49,424 nucleotides of DNA, from NCBI GenBank assembly GCA_016177705.1, contig JACOUT010000021.1, forward strand, positions 1-49,424. Direction: 5' to 3'. Each line of letters begins with the position of its first letter. The first letter of the stretch is position 1. The notes below the pieces were generated by a model. The model worked only from the letters and a program-made list of their open reading frames with translations, was not told where the DNA came from and searched no databases. Positions 31,227-40,868 of the stretch are shown here, in pieces. Source of the DNA: Deltaproteobacteria bacterium. GTDB lineage: Bacteria > Myxococcota > UBA727 > VGSZ01. Position numbers and translations under genes: made by a program.

Positions 31227-33016
31227 GCTGGTCGCGCGCCTATTGGCTGATCGCCGCCGTCGGCGCGCTCGCGGTCGCGCTCAGCTTCGGCATGCATCAT
31301 GGCTGGAGCAACCAGCAGACCTACTTCATCCACGCGCTCATCCGCTTCGACCCGACGCTCTTGCCGAACGACTGGTACGCGCGCGGCGCGGCCGACATCC
31401 ACTCGGCGTGGAGCCGCCTGGCTGCGCTGATCCTGACCATCCACGACGGCCCCGAGCCCTTCGTCGCCCTCGAGCTCATGCTCACGGCGCTCGGCTGCTT
31501 GGCGGTGGCCTGGCTCACGCGTGCGCTGCTGCCCGATCCGCGTCGGGCGTTGCCGGTGGTGCTCGGCTGGTACGCGCTCGCCTTCGCGCTGCGCACGACG
31601 GACGTGATGGGCAGCTTCTTGTTCGCCGGCTACCTGCAGCCCTCGTCGTTCGGCGAGGCGGGCATCCTGTGCGCCGCGGCATGCCTTGCGCATCGGCGCC
31701 ACGTCGCCTTGAGCGTCGCGCTCGCGCTCGGCGGCCTGCTGCACCTGAACTTCCTGGCGCTCGGGCTCGCCACCTTCGGCCTGGCCGAGCTGGCGCTCGC
31801 GCCGCGTTGGCCCGCGCTGGCGATTCGGCCGTGGCAGCGCGAGCTGTGGCCGCGCCTGCTCAAGGCGTTCGCGCTGCCCATGCTGGTCTTTCTGTGGGCG
31901 CTGCCGCAGTTCCTCGAGGCGGCCAAGAGCGGATCGGCGGAGGCCACGCGCATCGTCGCCGAGATCAGAGCACCGCACCACTTCCGACCGACGGCCGCGC
32001 TGGTCGCGCCGCTGTTCGCCTGGCAGGCGGCGGCCTGGCTCGCGGTGCTCGGGCACCGGCTGTTCAAGCGGCGCGGCGACGACGACCAGCCCTTCCTCGG
32101 CGGCGCGCTGGTGCCGCTGCTCGCCGGCGTCGGCGGCTTCGTCATGCTCTGCTCGCTGCTCACCACCGCGGTGCACGTCGACACCGTGCTGCAGCTCTTC
32201 CCCTGGCGCTTCGCGCCGCTCGCCACCGTCATCGCCTCGCTGGCGCTGCTCGGCGCGGGCGTGCAGGCGGCGCAGCAGGGCGCCGCGCCGGGGCGCTGGG
32301 CCGCGCTCGCGCTCGCCGTGGTCGTCGTCGGGCTGTGGGGCGTGGCGCCCGATCAGCGCGTCTGGGTGGTCGCGCTCGCCGGTGCCGTCGGCGGTGCGGC
32401 CGTGGTGCGCGGCATCGTCGAGCGGCGCACGCCGCCGCCGCCTGCCGAGCCGTCGACGCCGCCGAGCGCGCGTGCGCGCCTCGGCCCGCTGGCGGCGCCC
32501 GTCGCCGCGGCGCTGCTGGTCGGCGCGATCGCGAGCGCCGCCGGCTGGCCGCTGTTGGCGGCCTTCTCGCCCAAGATCCAGTCGCTGCCCGGCCGCCAGC
32601 GCCCGCTCGTGCAGTGGGCGCTCGCCAACACCGACAAGGCGGACGTGTTCGCGGTGCCGCCCTCGCTCAGCACCTTCCGCATGTTCGCGCGCCGCTCGGT
32701 CGTGGTCGACTGGAAGTCGGCGGGCGCCTACGGAACCGACATCCTCGAGTGGTACCAGCGCATGAACCGCGTCGCCGGCACCAAGGCGTTGAAGAAGCGA
32801 CAACACGCCGACCAGGGCTACCTGCGCGTGGATCGGGCGCGCGCCGAGGGGCTGCGCCGCGACTACGGCGTGCGCTACCTCGTGCTCGAGAAGCCGCGGC
32901 CGCAAGGCGCGCCGACCGACCTCGGCAAGGTCGCCTTCGAGAACGGTGCCTGGGTGGTCTACGACGTCACTGCCCCCGAGGAAGACGCCGCGCCCGCGGC
33001 AGTGACGTCGCCGTGA
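31223..33016 (+). CDS. large polytopic membrane protein, possibly GT-C-like
   Basis: A 597-residue protein with about 11-12 hydrophobic helices, starting near residues 7-24, and a soluble C-terminal domain of about 130 residues (from about 470). Near the N-terminus the periplasmic loop has H-G-W-S-N-Q-Q-T-Y-F, then R-F-D-P-T-L-L-P-N-D-W, an arrangement seen in large membrane proteins such as the DUF6798-type group and in GT-C glycosyltransferases (acidic loop after helix 1). The C-terminal domain begins with V-F-A-V-P-P-S and has S-V-V-V-D-W-K-S. A GT-C-type transferase using a polyprenyl-linked sugar would suit the GT2 upstream, but I cannot assign it. Start fixed by ATGA overlap with the methyltransferase. 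Confidence 0.7.
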   Translation: MSWSRAYWLIAAVGALAVALSFGMHHGWSNQQTYFIHALIRFDPTLLPNDWYARGAADIHSAWSRLAALILTIHDGPEPFVALELMLTALGCLAVAWLTRALLPDPRRALPVVLGWYALAFALRTTDVMGSFLFAGYLQPSSFGEAGILCAAACLAHRRHVALSVALALGGLLHLNFLALGLATFGLAELALAPRWPALAIRPWQRELWPRLLKAFALPMLVFLWALPQFLEAAKSGSAEATRIVAEIRAPHHFRPTAALVAPLFAWQAAAWLAVLGHRLFKRRGDDDQPFLGGALVPLLAGVGGFVMLCSLLTTAVHVDTVLQLFPWRFAPLATVIASLALLGAGVQAAQQGAAPGRWAALALAVVVVGLWGVAPDQRVWVVALAGAVGGAAVVRGIVERRTPPPPAEPSTPPSARARLGPLAAPVAAALLVGAIASAAGWPLLAAFSPKIQSLPGRQRPLVQWALANTDKADVFAVPPSLSTFRMFARRSVVVDWKSAGAYGTDILEWYQRMNRVAGTKALKKRQHADQGYLRVDRARAEGLRRDYGVRYLVLEKPRPQGAPTDLGKVAFENGAWVVYDVTAPEEDAAPAAVTSP

Positions 33017-33759
33017 TCGACTGGATCCTGCTGCGCGGCCTGGCGCGCGAGCAACGCCACTTCGGCGACTTTCCCGCCACCTTCGCGGCGCGTGTGCCGA
33101 ACGCGCGCGTGTCCACGCTCGACCTGCCGGGCTTCGGCGACCAGGCGGCGCGCCCGTCGCCTACCAGCGTCGAGGCCATCGTCGACGATCTGCGCGCGCG
33201 CGCGTTCGGCAGCGCACCATCGCACACGCCGCGCGCCATCCTCGCGCTCTCGCTCGGCGGCATGGTCGCGCTGCGCTGGGCGGCGCGCTACCCCGACGAC
33301 TTCGCGCGCGCGGTCGTCGTCAATACCTCGAGCGCGGGCCTGTCCCCGCTGTGGCAGCGCTTCTCGCCCGCCATGGCCGCGCGCCTCCCGCAGCTCTTGG
33401 TCGCGGCGCCGCTGGCGCGCGAGCGCGCCATCCTCGCCGTCACCTCGAACCGCACGCCCACGGACAACGAACCGGTGGCGGCGAGGTGGGCCGCGTGGTT
33501 CGACGAGGTGCGCCCGTCGCGGGTGAACGTGCTGCGGCAGTTGACAGCCGCCGCGCGCTGCCGCCCCCCGGGGCAGCTGACGGTGCCGCTGCTGGTGCTC
33601 GCCTCGCGCGCCGATCGCCTGGTGTCGTGGCGCTGCTCCGAGCGGCTCGCGTCCGCGCTTCATGCCGAGCTGCGGGTACACGACGCGGGCGGTCACGACC
33701 TCTCCCTCGACGCCCCTGAGTGGATCTGCGATCAGGTGACGCAGTGGCAGTCCTCGTGA
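33013..33759 (+). CDS. BioH-like alpha/beta-hydrolase
   Basis: A 248-residue hydrolase: strand/loop L-D-L-P-G-F-G-D-Q, nucleophile elbow A-L-S-L-G-G-M (Ser80), acid in A-S-R-A-D-R-L-V and histidine in D-A-G-G-H-D-L-S. The layout resembles BioH/esterase-type enzymes. There is no signal peptide, so it acts in the cytoplasm. The GTG overlaps the preceding TGA (GTGA), and its own TGA overlaps the following GTG the same way, so it is translated in step with the membrane protein. The substrate is unknown; removal or transfer of an acyl group on the polysaccharide precursor is conceivable. Confidence 0.78.
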   Translation: MIDWILLRGLAREQRHFGDFPATFAARVPNARVSTLDLPGFGDQAARPSPTSVEAIVDDLRARAFGSAPSHTPRAILALSLGGMVALRWAARYPDDFARAVVVNTSSAGLSPLWQRFSPAMAARLPQLLVAAPLARERAILAVTSNRTPTDNEPVAARWAAWFDEVRPSRVNVLRQLTAAARCRPPGQLTVPLLVLASRADRLVSWRCSERLASALHAELRVHDAGGHDLSLDAPEWICDQVTQWQSS

Positions 33760-34322
33760 TCGCGTCTGTGCTGCTCCTCGTCGCGGCGGCCGAACCGCTC
33801 GCGCTCACCGACGGCGAGCGTGCGCGCCTCGAGCGCGGCGAGGTGCTCGTCACCTCGAGCCCGGCCGCGGACAAGCTCGGTACCGTGGCGACGGCCCGCG
33901 CGGTCATCGACGCGCCGCCCGACAAGGTCTGGCCGCTCGTGTGGGACTGCTCGCGCTTCGTGCGCACCATGCCCTCGATCGCCAAGAGCGAGCTGGTCGA
34001 GCACAAGGACAACACCACGCTGTGCCACGTGGTCGCCGACCTGCCGTTCCCCTTCTCGGACCTGACCAGTCTGTCGCGCGCCGTGCTCGAGGTGGTGCCG
34101 GGCGTGTGCTGGCGCCGAACCTGGAAGATGGTCGAGGGCGACTACACGGTGAACCAGGGCAGCTTCACGCTGGTGCCCTGGGGCCAGGGCAAGACCCTGG
34201 CGACCTACCAGATCGACGCGCGTCCCAAGGTGCCGCTGCCCGACTGGATGCTCGCGAAGATCCAGACCGATCGTCTGCCCGAGATGATGGTGCGCATCCG
34301 CAGCCACGCGACCGTGCGCTGA
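33756..34322 (+). CDS. exported START/SRPBCC-like lipid-binding domain protein
   Basis: A 188-residue protein. I start it at the GTG at 33756, which overlaps the preceding stop (GTGA) like its neighbours; upstream in-frame GTGs at 33720 and 33744 only lengthen the signal peptide. A short hydrophobic signal (2-11) leads to a START/SRPBCC-type domain (about 40-185): A-R-A-V-I-D-A-P-P-D-K-V-W-P-L-V-W-D at its N-terminus and a long C-terminal helix. Such folds bind hydrophobic ligands; an exported one could handle lipid-linked intermediates. Function is inferred from fold only. Confidence 0.72.
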   Translation: MIASVLLLVAAAEPLALTDGERARLERGEVLVTSSPAADKLGTVATARAVIDAPPDKVWPLVWDCSRFVRTMPSIAKSELVEHKDNTTLCHVVADLPFPFSDLTSLSRAVLEVVPGVCWRRTWKMVEGDYTVNQGSFTLVPWGQGKTLATYQIDARPKVPLPDWMLAKIQTDRLPEMMVRIRSHATVR

Positions 34323-34520
34323 TCACATCGTCGCTCGAATGCTGACGTTGGGCGTGCGTGTGAGGCGCGAGTGGCCAACACGAGATCGCACGATGGTCCT
34401 CACGGCTCGTTGCCGGCTCGCTTCGCGTTCGAACGCGATGCACCCGCTTGGCACGCGAGTTGGATTGCGGTGCGTGCCTGCTCGCCTCGAGCCGGCCTCG
34501 TCACCACAAAGGAACTCGCC

Positions 34521-35252
34521 ATGGCACGCCCATCATCGCTCGCGCTCCTCACGCTCGCCTGTCTCGCCGCGCTGCCCGCCGCCGCTGCTCAGCAGTCGAG
34601 CTCGACCTTCCGCGGCGACGGCTTCGATGCGTACTTCTCCTCCAACGACGGCTGCCGCGACATCTCTCTCTATCTGAGCGGCAGCGACTCCTCGACCAAG
34701 TCCGGTCCCGGTCAGCCGCAGCAGAGCAACTACCTCATGGGCTACGCCAACATCTTCGACTGCGACACCCAGAGCTGGGGCTCGGCCTACATCGACCTGA
34801 GCGACGCCGACATCAGCGCTCGGGGACCGAACGGCACCTCGAACCTGCGCGGCGCGTTCGAGGTCGAGCTCATTCACTGGGAGCAGACGGGCGCGCAGGT
34901 CTGTTACACCTACGAGGGTTGGTGCTGGATCGATTGGAACGGCAACGAGGTGTGCGAGCCCGCGGGCGAGTACTGCTATGACGAGTGGATCCCCGTCGTC
35001 GACGCCTCCAAGACGCTCGCCTTCGACCTGAGCATCGCCCCCGGCGGCGACAGCTACCGCGGCGTGAGCATGGGCACGCAGAAGGGCCCGAGCGGCCTGT
35101 ATCGCTACCGCTACACCGGCACGCAGCGCTACGGCACGCTCGCCGGCAGCATTTCGCTCGACGGCGAGGAGCTGCTCGGCGCCGCGTACGCGGGCTCGTG
35201 GGCCAGCGTCTGGACGGCGAACACCGGCTCGATGGCCGTCGTGAGCTACTGA
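34521..35252 (+). CDS. secreted protein of unknown function
   Basis: A 243-residue exported protein. The ATG at 34521 is preceded by AAAGGA at good spacing; the longer upstream frame lacks this and codes an unlike segment. Signal peptide 1-21 (cut after A-A-A-A). The mature protein is rich in Gly, Ser, Tyr and Trp, with cysteines in D-G-C-R-D, F-D-C-D-T, V-C-Y-T-Y, G-W-C-W-I-D-W-N, V-C-E-P and Y-C-Y-D, probably disulfide-linked, and a beta-sandwich-like C-terminal half. I recognise no family. It stands alone between the polysaccharide locus and the convergent (EG)n lipoprotein. Confidence 0.72.
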   Translation: MARPSSLALLTLACLAALPAAAAQQSSSTFRGDGFDAYFSSNDGCRDISLYLSGSDSSTKSGPGQPQQSNYLMGYANIFDCDTQSWGSAYIDLSDADISARGPNGTSNLRGAFEVELIHWEQTGAQVCYTYEGWCWIDWNGNEVCEPAGEYCYDEWIPVVDASKTLAFDLSIAPGGDSYRGVSMGTQKGPSGLYRYRYTGTQRYGTLAGSISLDGEELLGAAYAGSWASVWTANTGSMAVVSY

Positions 35253-35263
35253 ACGCGACGCCA

Positions 35264-35294
35264 CCGGTCAGCGCGTGACGCTCGCGCTGGCCGG
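35264..35294. terminator. stem-loop between convergent genes
   Basis: A 10-bp inverted repeat (35264-35273 with 35285-35294, one G-T pair, 11-nt loop) fills most of the 50-nt gap between the stops of the secreted protein and the (EG)n lipoprotein. Its place suggests a shared terminator; there is no T-run. Confidence 0.4.
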
Positions 35295-35302
35295 CCGGCG
35301 CC

Positions 35303-36307
<1,005 letters not shown>

Positions 36308-36328
36308 CCGGCGACTCTACCAGGGTCG

Positions 36329-39300
36329 TCAGCGCGTGATGGTCGCGCTGATCGGATCGGCCCAGCTCTTGTGCTCGTCCGTGTAGTACAGGTACGCGCT
36401 CGACGCGGGCGCCTCGTACTGCCCGGGCACGTCGGCGACCAGGTCGATCGGCACCACCTTCTCCTCACCCGGCTTCATGTCGCGGAAGTAGAGGATGACC
36501 TCGCGAGCGCGCGTCTCCCAGAAGGCGACCAGGCCCTTGTCCTTCAGCTCCTTGAGCTGCCAGGTCTGGAACGACGTGCCGCCGGGGATGCCGACACGCG
36601 CCAACGTCATCGGCAGGCCCTCGGCGGTCTTGTTCTTGACGGTGGCGGTGACGCGGATGGTCTCGCCCATCTTGACGCTCGACTTGTCGGCGAGGACGGT
36701 GAGCGCGACCTTGCTCGCTTCACTGGTCGCCGGCTTCTTCGAGCGGAAGGTGACGGCCATGCTGTAGGGGAGCTGGTCTTTGCCGTCGATCAGCATGCGC
36801 ACGTCGTTCTTGCCGGGCTTGAAGGCCTCGCCGGGCAGGTCGACCACGATCGGGTCCTTGTGCCCCGCCTCCCAGCTCGCGGTGCCGACGTTCTTGCCGT
36901 TCACCTGCACGATCACCGAGCCCGGCCCCTGCGTGCGCCCGCTCGCCTCGACGTAGCGGATGAAGCTCTTGAGCGCGAGCACGGTGGCCTGGGTGGCGCC
37001 CCACTGGCCGTAGCCGCCGCGGTTGTTGGTCAGCCAGTCGACGGCCTTGCGCACGTGGTCGTCGGGGCCGACCGCCTTGAGCAGCGCCTGGATGGCGAGC
37101 GCGGTGGTCTCGATGTGCAGGTTGACGCCGCCGCTGCGCGTGACCGAATGATCGGCCTTGAGCCACGCGCCCGACGCGTCCTGCATGCCGGCCAGCTTCT
37201 TCGCCGCCTGCATGCCCTGCTCCTTGAGCGAGGGCGTGTCGAGCAGCGTGTTGGCGGCGAGCGCGAGCAGGTAGGCGTCCTGCGTCGAGGTGGCGAGCGC
37301 CGCTTGCGCCTTCAGCTCCGCGTCCATGCCCTGCGTGAGGCCGGCGCCCGCGAGCGCGTACATGATGTAGGCGTTCGTGACCTCGGGGCTGGCGCGGCCG
37401 AAGCTGTCGAGCGCGCGGTCGTTACGCTGGAAGCCGCCCTTGCCGTCGCGCCGGCTCTTCAACCACGCGGCGGTGCGCTCGATCATGCCCTGATCGACGT
37501 CCTTGTAGACGCCCTTCATATCCATGAACTGCAGCAGGCCGTAGGCGGTGAGCGCCTCGTGGCCGGGGTTGCCGCCGAACCACTCGTAGCCCTTCTCGGG
37601 GCTCTCGAAGCTGACGAGCTTCTTGTAGCCCGAGTTGATGAGGCCGGAGGCGCGCTCGACCAGCGCCACGTCGGCGACGTTGTTCTTCTCGAGGTACGAG
37701 AGGATCATCACGTTCGGATAGTTGGTCGAGCTGGTCTGCTCGAAGCAGCCGTTCGGCTCACGCAACAGGCCGTCGAGGCCCGAGATCAAGGTCGAGGTCG
37801 GGCTCGGGTAGAAGCGCACCTGGCCGCCGGCGCTGCCCGGGATCGCGTCGCCGGTGTCGACGGTGTGCGTCACCTTGTCCTTGAGCGTGCCCGAGGCCGC
37901 CACCTCGACGGGGAAGCCGCGCGGCACCACGGTCAGCTCGCGCGTCACCTCGTCCTTGAGGCCCTGCGCGTTCGCCTTGAGGGCGATCGAGGTGGTGCCG
38001 GCGCCGCCGCCGACGAGCAAGGGATAGAACAAGCTGTCGCGCCCGCCGGCGGCGAGCGTGTTGCCGGCGCGCTTGGTCTCGGTGGTCAGCTTGACGAGCG
38101 GGCCGAAGGTCGCGTCCAGCATGACGTCGACGGGCGCGGGGCGCTCGTTCGACAACGTCACCGGCAGCTCGATGGTGTCGCCGGTCGACACCTCGACCGG
38201 TAGCTTGGCCGACAGCGAGAAGGGCAGGCTCGACTTGACCACGGTCTCGTCGCGGCCGACGGCGCCACCGCCCTTGCCCTCGGTGAAGACGCGGAACGAG
38301 GTGACGGCGTCCGACAACCAGAAGGTGACGGTGACGTTGCCGTCGCGCCCGGTCTTGACGCGCGGCGCCCAGTGGATGGTCTGGCGGAAGTCGGTGCGCA
38401 CCTCGGGTGTGGCGACGCCACCGTAGTCGGGCGCCGGAAACACGCGCACCGGTGCGAGCTGCTGTGCCTGCTCGATGTTCGCGGCCACCTTCTTCTCGGC
38501 GCCGGCCCAGTCCTTGTCGCGGCCCATGTCGGCGCGCTCGTCGGCCATCGGCCGGTCGCCAGCGATGGCTTCGCCCGCCATCGGGCGCTCCTCGGCCACG
38601 AGCCTCCCCATCGGCTGCGCCGGGTCCAGCTGCCGCGCCGGCCGCCGCGCGCGCTCGGCCTCGGGCTCGGCGAGCACGGGCATCGGCGGCGGTGAGGCCG
38701 GCTTCGCCGCCGCCATCGGGCGTGGCGGCGGTGGCGGCGGCGGCCCTGCCATGGCGGGGGCTTTCATGTCCGCCTTGTGCGCCGCCTTGGCGAGCTTGCG
38801 CGGCTCCTCTTCGCGCTTGCCCATGGCGTCGTCCTCGGGCATGGCCATCGCGGCCTCGGGCGGCGGCGGCATGGCGGCGACGGCGAGGCCCCCGCCCTTG
38901 GCGCCGGCGAATTCCGAGAGCTCAGGCCTCGGCGGCGCCAGCACGGGCGCCCACTCGAACTTGCGCCAGCCGCGCGTGCCCATCAGCAGGTCGAGCGCGA
39001 GCGCGCTCTTCTCCTCGGTGAGGTCGAAGAAGAAGCGCGGCTCCTCCACCTTCCCCGGGATCTCGGGCTCGAGGTAGGTGCGCGACAGCAGGTGGCCGAT
39101 CTTGTCGTCGGCGAACGAGATCACCGTGTCGTCGACGACGGCGAGCGCCAGATCGGCGGTGACCGGCTGGCCGCGCGGGTCGGTGGTCTGGATCGCCAGG
39201 CTCACCTGGTCGCGCGGCTGGTAGCTCTCCTTGTTGGCCGTGACCTTGACCTTCAGCGAGGCGCGCCGGTTGCGATAGACGAGGCGCTCGGCCAGCGGGT

Positions 39301-40741
39301 TGAGCTGCTCGTCGAACAGCGTGACGCGCGCGACGCCCTGGCGCAGCGCGTCCTCGGCCTTGGGCTGCAGGTACACGACCGCGGTCTTGCCGTCGGTGAC
39401 GTCGAGCGCGGCGGCGTCGAGCAACTGCTCTCGCAAGAGCGCGGTCACCACCACCTTGCGCGCCTTGCTGCAGGTGACGCCGACGCGCAGCGCCTCGAGC
39501 TTGCCGTCGAGATCGTCGAAGCTCTTCACCACGCAGCCGTCCTCGGCTGCCACCGGCAACGGCACCTTCTCGTTGATGCCCTCGGGCTTGCTGATCTCGG
39601 CCTTGTAGCTGCGCCCCGTCGAGGGCGTGAAGGTGAAGCGACCGAGGCCCTCCTTGTAGGTCTCGAAGGTGGCGGCGACGTTGCCCTGGTCGTCGACGAT
39701 CTTGCCGGCGACGTCGGCGGGCTTGCCGATCAGGTTCTTGGCCTCGAGGTAGACGCGGCTCTCCATGCCGGTGACGAGCGCGCCGCCCTCGGGGAAGAAG
39801 GAGAGCTGCACGCGACGCAGCACGATGGGGATGCTCTTCGACACGCTCTCGGTGATGCCGCCGTCCTCGACCAAGACCGTGAGCAGGCCGTCGCCGGTGG
39901 CGATCTGCGCGGGCAGCGCGACCTTGACGAGCGCGCCGCCCTCCTTGTTGGTGCGCGTGCGCACGCGCGGCAGCTCAGTGCCGTCGAGGCGCGCCACCGC
40001 CGTGATCTCGACGTCGCCGAGCGGCTCGCCGGTGGGGCGCTTGAGCTCGACGGTGGCGGCCACGGTGTCGCCGGGGCCGTAGGCCTTGCGCACGAACTCG
40101 AGCTTCTTCTTCAGGCGCGGTGCCTCGTAGGTAGAGACGATGACCGAGCGCTCCTCGGTGACGCCGGTCGGATCGATGGCGCGCACCAGGTACTCGCCGC
40201 CCTGCGCCTCGGCCGGCAGCTCGAAGTCGTTGGCGGCGTAGCCGTCCTCGACGGCGAGCCACTTCTCGAGCACCACCGCCCCCTTGGGGCTGACGAGCTG
40301 CACGTGGCTGCGCCCGCCGCCGGCGGCACCGTCGAGGCTCTTGGCCGCCAGGTCGAACAGACGGAACCAGATGGTCTCGCCGGGCTGGTAGAGCGGCTTG
40401 TCGACCTGCACGTAGAGCCGACGGCCGACGCTGCCGGCGAAGTACGAGTCGACGCCCTTGGTGAGCCGCTCGACCGAGGGCAGGCCGGTCGCGCGTGGCG
40501 AGGCCGCCGGCGCCTTCTCGGCGTCGACCGGCGGCACGATCGCCTTCTTGCCGGGCGCGGTCGGCTCGGCCACCACGGGCGTCTTGGCCGGCTCCTTGGG
40601 CGTGTCACCGCCTCCCTTGGGACAGCCGGTCGCCGCGACGACGACGAGCAACGAGGCAGTGAAGGAAGCGACGCGCGAGACGAGCGGCAAACGACAAGGC
40701 ACGGGAGACCCCCGATGGTGGGCGGACGAAGCGTGCGGCAT
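36329..40741 (-). CDS. alpha-2-macroglobulin-like thioester lipoprotein
   Basis: A 1470-residue exported lipoprotein (lipobox A-A-T-G-C, Cys40; a GTG at 40702 would give a shorter signal peptide and is possible). Order: MG-type beta domains from about 105 (L-Y-V-Q-V-D-K-P-L-Y-Q-P-G-E-T), a long Met/Pro/Ala-rich low-complexity insert (about 615-730), the A2M domain (F-R-Q-T-I-H-W-A-P near 780), and the thioester domain with an intact G-C-F-E-Q motif (Cys999, Gln1002), followed by an alpha-helical barrel and a C-terminal receptor-like domain. Bacterial A2Ms trap proteases in the periplasm or at the surface; the insert may serve as the bait. No penicillin-binding partner gene (pbpC) is next to it, unlike in many Gram-negatives. 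Confidence 0.9.
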   Translation of the reverse strand: MPHASSAHHRGSPVPCRLPLVSRVASFTASLLVVVAATGCPKGGGDTPKEPAKTPVVAEPTAPGKKAIVPPVDAEKAPAASPRATGLPSVERLTKGVDSYFAGSVGRRLYVQVDKPLYQPGETIWFRLFDLAAKSLDGAAGGGRSHVQLVSPKGAVVLEKWLAVEDGYAANDFELPAEAQGGEYLVRAIDPTGVTEERSVIVSTYEAPRLKKKLEFVRKAYGPGDTVAATVELKRPTGEPLGDVEITAVARLDGTELPRVRTRTNKEGGALVKVALPAQIATGDGLLTVLVEDGGITESVSKSIPIVLRRVQLSFFPEGGALVTGMESRVYLEAKNLIGKPADVAGKIVDDQGNVAATFETYKEGLGRFTFTPSTGRSYKAEISKPEGINEKVPLPVAAEDGCVVKSFDDLDGKLEALRVGVTCSKARKVVVTALLREQLLDAAALDVTDGKTAVVYLQPKAEDALRQGVARVTLFDEQLNPLAERLVYRNRRASLKVKVTANKESYQPRDQVSLAIQTTDPRGQPVTADLALAVVDDTVISFADDKIGHLLSRTYLEPEIPGKVEEPRFFFDLTEEKSALALDLLMGTRGWRKFEWAPVLAPPRPELSEFAGAKGGGLAVAAMPPPPEAAMAMPEDDAMGKREEEPRKLAKAAHKADMKAPAMAGPPPPPPPRPMAAAKPASPPPMPVLAEPEAERARRPARQLDPAQPMGRLVAEERPMAGEAIAGDRPMADERADMGRDKDWAGAEKKVAANIEQAQQLAPVRVFPAPDYGGVATPEVRTDFRQTIHWAPRVKTGRDGNVTVTFWLSDAVTSFRVFTEGKGGGAVGRDETVVKSSLPFSLSAKLPVEVSTGDTIELPVTLSNERPAPVDVMLDATFGPLVKLTTETKRAGNTLAAGGRDSLFYPLLVGGGAGTTSIALKANAQGLKDEVTRELTVVPRGFPVEVAASGTLKDKVTHTVDTGDAIPGSAGGQVRFYPSPTSTLISGLDGLLREPNGCFEQTSSTNYPNVMILSYLEKNNVADVALVERASGLINSGYKKLVSFESPEKGYEWFGGNPGHEALTAYGLLQFMDMKGVYKDVDQGMIERTAAWLKSRRDGKGGFQRNDRALDSFGRASPEVTNAYIMYALAGAGLTQGMDAELKAQAALATSTQDAYLLALAANTLLDTPSLKEQGMQAAKKLAGMQDASGAWLKADHSVTRSGGVNLHIETTALAIQALLKAVGPDDHVRKAVDWLTNNRGGYGQWGATQATVLALKSFIRYVEASGRTQGPGSVIVQVNGKNVGTASWEAGHKDPIVVDLPGEAFKPGKNDVRMLIDGKDQLPYSMAVTFRSKKPATSEASKVALTVLADKSSVKMGETIRVTATVKNKTAEGLPMTLARVGIPGGTSFQTWQLKELKDKGLVAFWETRAREVILYFRDMKPGEEKVVPIDLVADVPGQYEAPASSAYLYYTDEHKSWADPISATITR

Positions 40742-40868
40742 CCTGCCACGGCCCCGAGCGCACAGGCCACGTCACCAACGAGCGAGTGGTCCGGAGGATC
40801 TTGTCGCCGCCGCTGCCGCCGGCCACCGTCCGGTGCGAACGGATGAAAAAGAAGGCCCACCGCCGCCC

